8,219 nucleotides of DNA from an uncultured Prevotella sp. (lineage in GTDB: Bacteria; Bacteroidota; Bacteroidia; Bacteroidales; Bacteroidaceae), in contig USCM01000074.1 of NCBI GenBank assembly GCA_900553155.1, positions 1-8,219 of the forward strand, written 5' to 3'. Below are positions 1 to 6,429 of this stretch, piece after piece. The translations under genes were made by a program, and so were the position numbers. The notes under the pieces were generated by a model that was given only the letters and a program-made list of their open reading frames with translations, was not told the DNA's origin and did not search any database. Position 1 is the first letter of the stretch, and every line of letters starts with the position of its first letter.

Positions 1-836
1 TCCCAGCTAAGAGCATCTGTTTCTATCCCCTCTTCTTCGTTGATGTCCAAATGATTCTTCCCATCAGAACCTTGAACAATAACTCCTTTTGCCCACTTTG
101 TCCCGGCAAGATATATACATCCGTCTATCTCTTTGCCGTCCTCTGATGTGTCGTATCCGGTTATAGCATTTTTTTCGACTCTCATATAAGCGCCTCCTTT
201 GATTTTGTATTCGCCCACCTCATTTTTGATTGTCAATACAGGATAACAAGAGCAGTTGGCTATATCGTACACATTGATATCGCAATAGATTTTATTGTCG
301 TCAGTAATAGTCAAAGGATAAGTCTTTTTGCCAATAGTTACCGTTGCTTCTGATATTTTGCTTTTATAATAAAAGTTTTTACATTCAACAACATACCGTA
401 TCACATCGTAGTTAAGAGGATTGGTACAAATAGAGTCGGCTATTTCAGGACAGAAATCTGAGTTAATGTAATATACCTCATGCTCCGATACACTTCTATC
501 TTCCCCATTTATGGTTGCTATAGTAGATATTGTAATCTCTTTACCATACGGGATTTCAAGCTCCGCATAATAGACGTCGCTTTCACCTTTTTGTGCCTCT
601 ACAAACTTTTCTTCGCCGTCTTCACTCAGCTTGAATACCACCTTAGAGAGTTCTATATTGCCCTCCACGCCTTTTATGGTATGCCCGTATTTTATTTTGC
701 ATGACGTATGATTAGCGGATATTACATTTTGAAAATACGTGCCGTTTGTTGTTACAATATATCCTATCTCATCATCATAGCTGTTGCAGGAGATAGCTGC
801 CAAGCAGACTAATAATATAAATAGAAACTTCTTCAT
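1..836 (-). CDS. Predicted lipoprotein, 3' end beyond window
   Basis: The minus frame is open from an ATG at 836 to the left edge (278 codons), so the C-terminus lies outside the window. The N-terminus is a classic lipoprotein signal: MKKF, a hydrophobic stretch, then the lipobox LAAISC with the acylated Cys at residue 17. It is followed by an acidic, Tyr/Asn-rich stretch (NSYDDEIGY), usual for Bacteroidota surface lipoproteins. The mature part is rich in beta-type sequence and has several cysteines, but I recognise no named domain. The ATG comes 2 nt after the stop of the PEGA gene, so the two are almost certainly cotranscribed and perhaps translationally coupled. By context it is probably an envelope protein working with the upstream outer-membrane protein; this is inference only. 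The reading frame was checked codon by codon and has no internal stop. Confidence 0.85.
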   Translation of the reverse strand, partial: MKKFLFILLVCLAAISCNSYDDEIGYIVTTNGTYFQNVISANHTSCKIKYGHTIKGVEGNIELSKVVFKLSEDGEEKFVEAQKGESDVYYAELEIPYGKEITISTIATINGEDRSVSEHEVYYINSDFCPEIADSICTNPLNYDVIRYVVECKNFYYKSKISEATVTIGKKTYPLTITDDNKIYCDINVYDIANCSCYPVLTIKNEVGEYKIKGGAYMRVEKNAITGYDTSEDGKEIDGCIYLAGTKWAKGVIVQGSDGKNHLDINEEEGIETDALSW

Positions 837-838
837 GA

Positions 839-1846
839 TTAATTGCGCTTTTTGTTTTTGTGAATACTGATACCTAAACCGATGTATGGGTCGTGATGCC
901 ACTTTGTATCGCCGAACTTACCGGTCAATATAGACGTGTAGCCAACCTGTAGCAGTAGGGCTTTGTATTTTACAATTACACCTATGTCGCCTGCTACGCC
1001 TTTAGCACCGGAGATATAACGTTTCTCGCCGTTATAAGATTCTTCGTTATCAATGTCTTTGATTTCTTCGTATTTCTGTCCAAATTTTCCATATCCGGCT
1101 CCTATGTAGGCGAACAGATATTTATGGCAACGTTTCATAATTCCGGCTGTACAGATTATGTACGATGGGTCCTTCTTCTTGAATATACCGGTTCCATAAT
1201 AACCACCTTCATGATTAGGTTCGGGATAGCCCTCCGCATCTATGCCAAACTGTCCGCCCAAAATGGCTAATCGTAGATATGCGCCCCAGTTGCGACACAT
1301 GGCGAGTGTCACGCCATAAGCCTTGCAACCAGAGTAGTTGGCTATCACCATGCCGTACAGACGAGACGGGCGCTTCTTTAGTGTGTACGAGAAAGTTCTC
1401 TTCTCAAATGGCTTGATGCTGATTTGGTCGGTGATGTTATAATACTCCTGCTCATCGCCCTGTATTTTGATGTTGTGTGTGCCTACAACTTTCAGGGTTT
1501 GAGGAGCAAGTCCCTGCGGTATTCCGTCCAATATAACTGTAGCTTGTGGTGTACAACTTATATTGGCTTCGCCTTCTATAAGGAACATGAATTCGGTTTT
1601 ACCGGTTGTGCTTACCTCTATAGGGTAAGTCTTTTCAAACAAGCTTCCGTATCTTACAGTAACGTTGTGGTTTCCGGTTGCCACTTTAGTGTACATAATG
1701 TTGGTTGACGACCAGTCGCCGTCGAGTGCAATGTCAGCACCAGCTGTTGTTCGCAGCTTAATTCTTACAGAGTCTTTGGCAGTCTGCGCTTGCATAGCGC
1801 AGACCGTCATAAGAACCGATAAGATTATAAGTCCTATTCGTTTCAT
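839..1846 (-). CDS. PEGA-domain outer-membrane protein with C-terminal beta-barrel
   Basis: This is a 335-aa protein. Residues 1-20 form a Sec signal peptide (MKRIGLIILS core, cut after AMQA, leaving Q21). Residues about 27-90 and 92-157 are two beta-rich repeats resembling PEGA domains, including the motif ATVILDGIPQGLAPQTL typical of that fold. From about 160 to the end the sequence alternates hydrophobic and aromatic residues (LYGMVIANYSGCKAYGVTL, YLFAYIGAGYGKFG, LLLQVGYTSILTGKFG). It closes with GLGISIHK, as in small 8- to 10-strand Bacteroidota outer-membrane barrels. Known for the family: PEGA modules act as short periplasmic or surface spacers. Inferred: PEGA modules fused to a barrel, set between two lipoprotein genes. 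The start lies 18 nt after the expected stop of the upstream propeller gene; the next gene begins 2 nt downstream. Partner and ligand are unknown. Confidence 0.8.
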   Translation of the reverse strand: MKRIGLIILSVLMTVCAMQAQTAKDSVRIKLRTTAGADIALDGDWSSTNIMYTKVATGNHNVTVRYGSLFEKTYPIEVSTTGKTEFMFLIEGEANISCTPQATVILDGIPQGLAPQTLKVVGTHNIKIQGDEQEYYNITDQISIKPFEKRTFSYTLKKRPSRLYGMVIANYSGCKAYGVTLAMCRNWGAYLRLAILGGQFGIDAEGYPEPNHEGGYYGTGIFKKKDPSYIICTAGIMKRCHKYLFAYIGAGYGKFGQKYEEIKDIDNEESYNGEKRYISGAKGVAGDIGVIVKYKALLLQVGYTSILTGKFGDTKWHHDPYIGLGISIHKNKKRN

Positions 1847-2897
1847 TGTTATTGTTGTGTTGGTTTATTCGATATTGAAGTTCATTCGCCAGATGTTTGT
1901 TGTCGCGGTTGGCTCGTGTAGAAAGGAAGTAGATGCTTCGTCCGTCTTTAGCCCATACAGGACACATATCGAAACTCGGATTGAATGTTAGCTGTGTCAG
2001 ACGCGAGCCATCTGTTCTTACAACAAAGATGTCTGTGTTGACCACATTGTTGATGGCAGATGTAGAGTTGCCCTCCACAGCGAGCCATTTGCCATCAGGA
2101 GAAAGGCACGGGTTGGCAAAGCTGCGCTTCTCGTCAGTAAGAACAAGCGTTTCCTGTCCCTTGACATAGTTGACGTACCATATCTCGCTACGTCCCGAAG
2201 ATGAGTTTCTTACACAATAGAAAGCCTCCGGGTCGTTAGGTATAAGGCATACATTGTAGCCTGAAGCACATGATGTAAGCGTGCCGTCCTTTCTATCGAG
2301 CGACCATACAGATGGACCATTAGCCGACTGTCTTGAGAAGTACACCTTCTGACCGTCGATCGAAGCAGGGTTCCAGTCGGACACCGAACCATTGGTTATC
2401 TGCTGCATCATGCTGCCTTGGTCGGCATTAATGGCAGACACGTAGTAGTTGGTGCCATTCCTGTCGGAGAAGTAGAGCTTGTTGTCCTTAGCCCATGAGA
2501 ATGATAGCACATCGCGGAATGTACGTTGTGTTGCAGCGCCTTGGGCACCCGCGTTTCTTACCATGATGTTAGTCTGGCCGTTAGCCTTATATAGGTATGC
2601 CAACTTGCTTCCGTCTGGCGATATGGCGAGAGAACGCAACGGGCACCATCTGAAGTGGGCTTCAGCACTATATGCCCAGCTCCAGTTCTTGTAATATGCG
2701 CGGTTAGCCAATGAAGGCTCCTTGGTGGCATTGCCTGCGATGATACTGTTGGTCGACTCGTCGGTAAGCTTAACAAGGTTAAGTCCGCTTTCCTCAGGAG
2801 TGAAAGCCTCAAGATAGTTGGATACTTTGATTGAACCGCATGATGCGAGCAATGCCGAAGCGGCTGCAATGCCTAATACTTTAAACTCTGTTTTCAT
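1758..2897 (-). CDS. TolB-like PD40 beta-propeller lipoprotein, frameshifted near its 3' end
   Basis: The N-terminus has a lipoprotein signal with lipobox LLASC (Cys20). The body carries PD40/WD40-type repeats: SLAISPDGSKLAYLY (89-103), ANPCLSPDGKWLAVEG (261-276) and MCPVWAKDGRSIYFLSTRAN (311-330). This resembles TolB-type propellers that sit at the inner face of the outer membrane. As read, the frame ends at 1758 with a polar, non-family-like tail overlapping the next gene by 89 nt. Dropping one base near 1904-1908 (minus CGCG) restores TTNIWRMNFNIE and a stop at 1865. That is the usual ending for PD40 proteins (NIWRM) and leaves an 18-nt gap before the next gene. The ancestral protein was therefore probably 343 aa. 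The change may be a real mutation or an assembly error. Because it hits only the last strand, the protein could still fold. It starts 11 nt after the 63-aa gene. Confidence 0.82.
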   Translation of the reverse strand: MKTEFKVLGIAAASALLASCGSIKVSNYLEAFTPEESGLNLVKLTDESTNSIIAGNATKEPSLANRAYYKNWSWAYSAEAHFRWCPLRSLAISPDGSKLAYLYKANGQTNIMVRNAGAQGAATQRTFRDVLSFSWAKDNKLYFSDRNGTNYYVSAINADQGSMMQQITNGSVSDWNPASIDGQKVYFSRQSANGPSVWSLDRKDGTLTSCASGYNVCLIPNDPEAFYCVRNSSSGRSEIWYVNYVKGQETLVLTDEKRSFANPCLSPDGKWLAVEGNSTSAINNVVNTDIFVVRTDGSRLTQLTFNPSFDMCPVWAKDGRSIYFLSTRANRDNKHLANELQYRINQHNNNNETNRTYNLIGSYDGLRYASADCQRLCKN

Positions 2898-2908
2898 AAT
2901 GTGTTTTT

Positions 2909-3100
2909 TTAATTGTTTGTTGGTGAATCGTTTGAGTCGGGATTGTTTGAGTTAGATGTACCGTATTGCTGAAGTTGTTTTTCAAGCGCTTGTTGGTACT
3001 CTGATGTTTGTGAGGCTGTAGCGCAACTTGCCGCACCAATAACGAAGACAATCGCTGCAATGCATGAGCATAGAAGCTTTAAAGAGACGCTCTTTGTCAT
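2909..3100 (-). CDS. Small predicted lipoprotein (63 aa)
   Basis: This short protein has a basic start (MTKSVSLKLL), one long hydrophobic segment and a lipobox-like IGAASC ending at Cys26. The -3 position is Ala rather than Leu, so the lipobox is weak. The mature part is only about 37 residues: a short Gln/Glu helix (EYQQALEKQLQQYG), then an Asn/Ser/Pro/Asp tail (SNSNNPDSNDSPTNN) that looks disordered. I do not recognise a family. Its position supports it: the ATG comes 2 nt after the stop of the membrane protein, and its stop is 11 nt before the propeller lipoprotein. It may be a small accessory or linker subunit of the same envelope complex; this is inferred from context. The frame and signal make a chance ORF unlikely. 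Confidence 0.72.
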   Translation of the reverse strand: MTKSVSLKLLCSCIAAIVFVIGAASCATASQTSEYQQALEKQLQQYGTSNSNNPDSNDSPTNN

Positions 3101-3102
3101 AA

Positions 3103-3591
3103 TTATAATTTTTTTGTTAGTAAATAAATGGCGATAGCAATTATGTAAATAGTTAAGTCGTTAATGTCCCATGTGCCATTGACAAGTCTCATAAGTTGGC
3201 AAAACTCGTGTATGATGATAGCCGTCGGCATTATCCAAATACATAATAGTTTGATGTATTTGCCCTCGTTGTCCCAAATGAATTCCATTGCAAACATATA
3301 CGACAGCAACCACATACCGTCGGGTAGATTATAGACAATCCATTGAGGTACAGCTTCTATGGGTGGAAATAAATGCGATGCCCTTATAGATCTGATACAA
3401 TTAAGCATACCCATTTGTTCAAATGGCTTAAACATATAGAGTGTTAGCGGTCTATACAGTATATAAATCAGTTCGCCGATAAATATGAGAAGGACGGAGA
3501 ATAGTAAGTAAGTTTTTCTTTTAATAGTGATAATATCCGACTTGCTGTCTCCAAGAAGTCTATTAAAATTAAAACCCTGTGAACACCGATA
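3103..3591 (-). CDS. VanZ-like four-helix membrane protein, start codon unresolved
   Basis: The coding-like part begins around RLLGDSKSDIITIKRK and has four membrane segments: YLLFSVLLIFIGELIYIL, then MWLLSYMFAMEFIW, CIWIMPTAIIIHEFCQLM and DLTIYIIAIAIYLL. The order PDGMW in the first loop, then NGTWDINDL before the last helix, matches small VanZ-like proteins common in Bacteroidota. Their function is largely unknown. There is no ATG, GTG or TTG in frame between about 3591 and the first helix. The frame stays open upstream to an ATG at 3762 (219 aa), but that extension runs through the T-run and rod of the predicted RNA and does not look like protein. Either the 5' end was replaced when the RNA locus arrived, or an unusual start is used. 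The stop is 2 nt from the next gene. Confidence 0.6.
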   Translation of the reverse strand, partial: YRCSQGFNFNRLLGDSKSDIITIKRKTYLLFSVLLIFIGELIYILYRPLTLYMFKPFEQMGMLNCIRSIRASHLFPPIEAVPQWIVYNLPDGMWLLSYMFAMEFIWDNEGKYIKLLCIWIMPTAIIIHEFCQLMRLVNGTWDINDLTIYIIAIAIYLLTKKL

Positions 3592-3592
3592 T

Positions 3593-3633
3593 AAAAAAAA
3601 GGACGTGGAGACTCTATCCGTTACTCGCTCCAC
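3593..3633 (-). terminator. Probable intrinsic terminator of the structured RNA
   Basis: On the minus strand, GTGGAG (3633-3628) can pair with CTCCAC (3610-3605) around a 17-nt loop. After four more bases comes a run of eight T (3600-3593). The gap to the T-run is longer than ideal. The right half of this hairpin can instead pair with 3915-3921, so termination could depend on which fold forms. If it works, the envelope operon downstream would need readthrough or its own promoter. Confidence 0.5.
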
Positions 3634-3982
3634 AGCTTGAGGCCCTAGGAATTGCCCATTGTAGTCGAAACGAGCAACCCAAGACCCCACGCCGATATGA
3701 ACGTATCTGCCCCATCGTATATATACATAGCAACAAACGTACGTCAACATTCGCATTGACATACATTACTATAATATACAATGAGGGCTGACAATAGTGT
3801 CATATCCCGTGGCATCTATCGTTGCCATGTCCCTTGACTACAATTTGAGAGTTTCCTAGGCTTTCAAGCTGTCAGTGAACAAAGCGCGTGATAAACGCCT
3901 TTCCATATATGGTATCTCCACATAACACCGCCAACTAATTGGCTGTGACTTTCCCGACACTTAATGCATCTTCGGCGTAGAG
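3593..3982 (-). ncRNA. Candidate structured non-coding RNA (about 390 nt rod)
   Basis: A phylum-type promoter lies just upstream (3988-4020) and a T8 run (3600-3593) just downstream. Within it, nested complementary blocks form a long rod (plus coordinates): 3632-3640/3864-3872 (9 of 9), 3644-3651/3853-3860 (8 of 8), 3658-3666/3836-3844 (9 of 9), 3674-3678/3821-3825, 3683-3691/3808-3816 (with two mismatches), 3694-3700/3800-3806 (7 of 7), 3709-3715/3781-3788 (one bulge), 3717-3722/3774-3779, and an apical hairpin 3739-3747/3756-3764 with one G-U on the minus transcript. The 5' part adds a hairpin at 3926-3947 with a 4-nt loop and another at about 3880-3903. The frames upstream hold only short peptides. 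It lacks the tmRNA tag and CCA end and the GAGGAAAGTCC core of RNase P RNA. A distant 6S-like or other rod RNA is possible. Confidence 0.6.
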
Positions 3983-3987
3983 ACAAT

Positions 3988-4020
3988 GCAAAATTAATTC
4001 TTTTTTCTTTATACTACAAA
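3988..4020 (-). promoter_or_regulatory. Bacteroidota-type promoter for the structured RNA
   Basis: On the minus strand TTTG (4020-4017) is followed after 20 bases by TAATTTTGC (3996-3988). This fits the known Bacteroidota vegetative consensus (TTTG, 19-21 nt, TAnnTTTG). Transcription should begin near 3984-3980, at the 5' edge of the structured region. No protein start in a plausible frame follows closely, so it most likely drives the RNA. Confidence 0.72.
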
Positions 4021-4063
4021 TTATAAACATAAATATTACTTATAGATGCAAATAATTTATAGA

Positions 4064-4135
4064 TCATCCGATATATGGAGTGATACAAACAGGAGTATAT
4101 AGGGGTGGTTTAGACAAGAGAACATAAAAACTATA
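4064..4135 (+). repeat. Degenerate half copy of the 6116-6199 repeat
   Basis: The stretch starting TCATCCGATAT matches 6119 onwards: the same TCATCCGATAT, then AGTGATA, AAAC, GAGTATAT, GACAA and ATAAAA in the same order, with substitutions and a gap. Its orientation is the same as the left arm at 6116 and opposite to the right arm ending at 6660. It may be the remains of a second element or one end of a larger unit of about 2.6 kb (4064-6660) holding the VirE-like and DUF6078-like genes. Confidence 0.5.
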
Positions 4136-4201
4136 CAACACTCTGCCAATCTGCCATTTTGTACCCCATATCCTTATAAATAACTGATTATCAGCAAAAT
4201 A

Positions 4202-4246
4202 ATAGGCTGGTACATTGCTTCTATGGAAGCCAATGTACCAGCCTAT
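4202..4246 (-). terminator. Long near-perfect hairpin, probable terminator of the VirE-like gene
   Basis: The arms 4202-4217 and 4231-4246 are a 16-of-16 inverted repeat. They continue inward as CTTC/GAAG (4218-4221/4226-4229) around a TATG loop with one bulged C. It lies 40 nt after the VirE-like stop, and on the minus strand it is followed by TATTATTTTG. A third ATGTACCAG copy occurs at 4266-4274, and a second small hairpin (4274-4290, 7-bp stem, ACG loop) covers the stop codon. The stem is unusually long and lacks a clean T-run, so a role other than termination is possible. Confidence 0.5.
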
Positions 4247-4285
4247 CTGACATTTTATAGAACCGATGTACCAGGTAGGAACGTC

Positions 4286-5461
4286 CTACCCGACCCTCTT
4301 AACCCAGTATTTAGCGCACACTTCAAATCTCTTTCGGCGCATGCCATCCATATTGGCAAGCTTACGTCCGAAGGACATGAGGCTCGTAACCTTAAGCGAC
4401 GTGCCAACCTTTTGCTTGATGACATCAAAAATCTCCGCTGCTGACAGCCATTCGGCAGCCTTGTCGTCGTAGTTGTCCACAGGTGTGAAGAACATTCGGA
4501 AGTATTGCTCGGCAGGTTCCAGAATCTCATAGCGTCGGTTCCACTGCATTATCTGCTGCGTCTCCGTCTTATTGAACCACGAGCGCTCGCCATGTCGCAG
4601 CATCTGCAGAGCCTGGGCGAATATCTGCCGGTGGTTGGGCATCCGGCTCACGTCGATAGGCTCCGTCAGCTCTATACCGATAAAGCGTCGGTTGCCCGAA
4701 GGGTCGGCAAGTATGTCGGTTATGTTGCTTGTGGCAATGAAGGAAGCCCGGCGCGGCAGGTCTTCCTGACGGTCGCCATACGGACGCTTCGCCTTGACAG
4801 TGGGCAACTGGATGATGTTCTTGAGGAATCCTTGCTGTAGTCGTGGCGAAATCTGGTTGAACTCGTCGATGTTTATCAGCAGTTGCTGCGTCATGGCGAG
4901 CATCACCTGTCGGCGTTGTCCGAGGTCGAGACTGTCGGTGTAGCCCCACTTCAGTTCTTCGGGCAGCAGACGGCGGCAGAACGTACTCTTGTTGAATCCC
5001 TGCGGCGATATAAGCAGAGGTGCCACGCTGTTGCCGTACACTCGTCCGGGCGTGTTCTGCCACTGGCTCACCATGGCAAGCAGCCACGTTTTAAACCACT
5101 GCTTCCACAGCGGAGCGTCGGTGCGCACGGTAGCGGCGAGGTCGGCAATGTGGTCGTGCCCGTCCCATACGCCTTCGCACTGGGCAAGATAGTTGCCTAT
5201 AGGGTCGAAGGAGCGTATGTAGTCGGAGTCGATATAGTTGGCTATATCGTTCTTGCTCACCTCTATGCCCTCGCGCTGCACCTCAAGTGTGATGCGTCGT
5301 CGTGAGCGCGGGTCGAGCGGAACGAACGATTCGGCAGCACTTGCGGTGGCGCGATACTCCGTACAACTGGTGATGCAGTTGTAGCGGAAGGCATAGTGAG
5401 AGTTGAGATAGTCAATCATTCGTACTATTGGATTGACTGTGTTTGTGTGTTTTTCATTCAT
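4286..5461 (-). CDS. VirE-like P-loop ATPase with DUF3874-type C-terminus
   Basis: This 391-aa protein resembles the helicase/ATPase half of VirE-family (virulence-associated E) proteins. Residues 14-37 carry the opening IDYLNSHYAFRYNCITSCTEYR-like segment. The Walker A equivalent is SPQGFNKST (152-160), an altered form of the family's GxQGxGKST. Walker B is LLINIDEF (194-201). ATSN (243-246) fits sensor 1, and GNRRF (256-260) is the expected arginine-finger region. Residues about 320-391 match the DUF3874-type tail. Larger relatives carry an N-terminal VirE_N or primase-like domain; this one does not, so it is either a stand-alone form or relies on a partner. Its higher-GC coding sequence contrasts with the AT-rich flanks. 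Known family context is phages and integrated elements. It lies 114 nt downstream of the DUF6078-like gene, with repeats in the gap. Exact substrate is unknown. Confidence 0.82.
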   Translation of the reverse strand: MNEKHTNTVNPIVRMIDYLNSHYAFRYNCITSCTEYRATASAAESFVPLDPRSRRRITLEVQREGIEVSKNDIANYIDSDYIRSFDPIGNYLAQCEGVWDGHDHIADLAATVRTDAPLWKQWFKTWLLAMVSQWQNTPGRVYGNSVAPLLISPQGFNKSTFCRRLLPEELKWGYTDSLDLGQRRQVMLAMTQQLLINIDEFNQISPRLQQGFLKNIIQLPTVKAKRPYGDRQEDLPRRASFIATSNITDILADPSGNRRFIGIELTEPIDVSRMPNHRQIFAQALQMLRHGERSWFNKTETQQIMQWNRRYEILEPAEQYFRMFFTPVDNYDDKAAEWLSAAEIFDVIKQKVGTSLKVTSLMSFGRKLANMDGMRRKRFEVCAKYWVKRVG

Positions 5462-5481
5462 AGCATTAAATTTTTTGTTGT

Positions 5482-5540
5482 TTTGTAATGATGTTATCTG
5501 TACTTTATAATGATGTTACGGCTGCTTTGTAATCGTGTTG
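5482..5540. repeat. Three direct repeats with 22-bp period in the VirE-like leader
   Basis: TTTGTAATGATGTTA (5482), TTTATAATGATGTTA (5504) and TTTGTAATCGTGTTG (5526) recur exactly every 22 bp, about two helical turns. They lie 20-80 nt before the VirE-like ATG. Such phasing suits a repressor or protein binding along one face of the DNA. Only three diverged copies are present, so this is not a CRISPR. Confidence 0.6.
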
Positions 5541-5575
5541 TAGGGTCTTGGCAACGAATGATGTACGGCTTCGGC

Positions 5576-6028
5576 TTATAGGAGGTCGATTTCTTCTTGC
5601 GAGAAGTCGAACTCGGCATTAGTGTACCCAAACCTTTTGAAGAGTTGCTTGATCCACTCTTGTTGTTCGGGCGAAAGGTGCCGCCTGCCGTGATGGTAGT
5701 TGTAGTAGCTGCCGTTGCCTCCGAGGTAGTGCTTGATGAGCGAGCGCAGGAGGGGTGCGTCCTTCGCCTTAACCTCGTCGAACATTGTGCCGAATCCCCA
5801 TGCCGTGTGTATCACCTGCAGTTGCTTGAAGTGTGGGCAGGTGGCGTCCTGCCTTAGCGCTGTGGGATATACTGTATAGCCTGTGGTCTGTCCTTTCTGT
5901 ATGGCGCAGGTTGAGCGGTAGCGCACACAATCGTCCTTGCGCGGACAGTTGGCATTGAAGCAGTATAGCCACGAGCTTGGGATGGGACTGCCGCTGATGG
6001 CGGCATTAGATATTAATGTTTTATCCAT
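5576..6028 (-). CDS. DUF6078-like cysteine-rich protein
   Basis: This is a 150-aa soluble protein without signal or membrane segment. An N-terminal cysteine cluster (Cys23, Cys28, Cys34, Cys41, then Cys64 in CPHF) reads CFNANCPRKDDC and resembles a metal-binding knuckle. The rest is mixed helical, with GNGSYYNYHHGRRHLSPEQQ (about 110-129) and an acidic end. The pattern CFN..CP...C followed by an HTAWGFGTMFDEV-like block matches my recollection of the Bacteroidota family DUF6078, whose function is unknown. The start at 6028 lies in an A/T-only leader (TAATAATAATAATGG) with no Shine-Dalgarno, as usual for the phylum. It has its own good promoter (6064-6097) and is probably cotranscribed with the VirE-like gene. 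Zinc or iron-sulphur binding is inferred from cysteine spacing only. Confidence 0.75.
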   Translation of the reverse strand: MDKTLISNAAISGSPIPSSWLYCFNANCPRKDDCVRYRSTCAIQKGQTTGYTVYPTALRQDATCPHFKQLQVIHTAWGFGTMFDEVKAKDAPLLRSLIKHYLGGNGSYYNYHHGRRHLSPEQQEWIKQLFKRFGYTNAEFDFSQEEIDLL

Positions 6029-6063
6029 TATTATTATTAATTTGAAGTAAAACTTTTTCTGGG

Positions 6064-6097
6064 TGCAAAATTACAATGTTGCGCAGCGGATGTCAAT
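6064..6097 (-). promoter_or_regulatory. Bacteroidota-type promoter for the DUF6078-like gene
   Basis: On the minus strand ATTG (6097-6094), then about 20 bases, then TAATTTTGC (6072-6064) fit the phylum consensus. The expected start near 6058 leaves a leader of about 30 nt before the ATG at 6028. It sits only 19 nt outside the left end of the palindromic element. Confidence 0.75.
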
Positions 6098-6211
6098 AGT
6101 TTGGCGAATTTTTTTAGGTTCATCCGATATTTAAAGTGATATAAACTGCTATTTATCGGGGAAGATTATATGAGTATATGGCAGGGCTTTGACAAAAACA
6201 AATAAAACCCC

Positions 6212-6333
6212 GCATATATTTTCCGAGTCTTCGACTTGCCTTACATATAGATAAAGCCTTACGAGAGCAAGCTCTCGACAGCTTTATCTATATGTAAAGC
6301 AGTGGCACGATGTGCCACTCGGAAAATATATAC
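6212..6333. repeat. Cloverleaf-like palindrome module A
   Basis: The closing stem 6212-6227/6318-6333 matches at 15 of 16. Inside are three arms: a weak 4-bp hairpin (6226-6236), a long arm 6241-6257/6281-6297 (17 of 17), and a hairpin 6301-6308/6312-6319 (8 of 8, GAT loop). The long arm is tipped by CGAGAGC-AA-GCTCTCG (6262-6277). Either strand could extrude as a branched cruciform. Confidence 0.75.
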
Positions 6334-6429
6334 GGCGATAAACATAAAAAACAGCCGGATGCTCGCAAACTGTTAGAGTATTCTATATTATTAGTGGTTG
6401 CCTGCCTAATGTTTTTTATGTTTATCGCC
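6334..6429. repeat. Central 20-bp perfect inverted repeat
   Basis: GGCGATAAACATAAAAAACA (6334-6353) is perfectly inverted at 6410-6429 around a 56-nt spacer. The spacer is the least symmetric part of the element, with only a weak GCAA/TTGC pairing. It abuts module A on the left and shares two bases with the closing stem of module B on the right. Confidence 0.75.

Noticed and set aside
480..704. Plus-strand ORF of 74 codons
   Set aside because: It lies antisense to a clean 278-codon lipoprotein frame with a signal peptide, and its own sequence looks like random hydrophobic residues.
3579..3791. Plus-strand ORF of 70 codons over the structured RNA
   Set aside because: No family likeness and no promoter; the symmetry and the minus-strand promoter explain the region better.
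3593..3982. Retron-type msr-msd RNA
   Set aside because: Short hairpins followed by a long rod, with ends that can pair, look superficially similar, but there is no reverse transcriptase gene in the window and no clear branching G context.
3593..3982. tmRNA, RNase P RNA or group I intron
   Set aside because: No tag peptide or CCA end, no GAGGAAAGTCC core, and the GTTCACTGACAG/TTGTAGTC pieces do not form a proper P7 pairing.
4505..5305. Long ORFs on both strands within the VirE-like gene (including 4569-5087 minus and 4883-5305 plus)
   Set aside because: Shadow frames of a higher-GC coding region; their Arg/Pro/His-rich translations carry no family motifs.
5482..5540. CRISPR array
   Set aside because: Only three diverged units with 7-9 nt between them; no spacers or cas genes.
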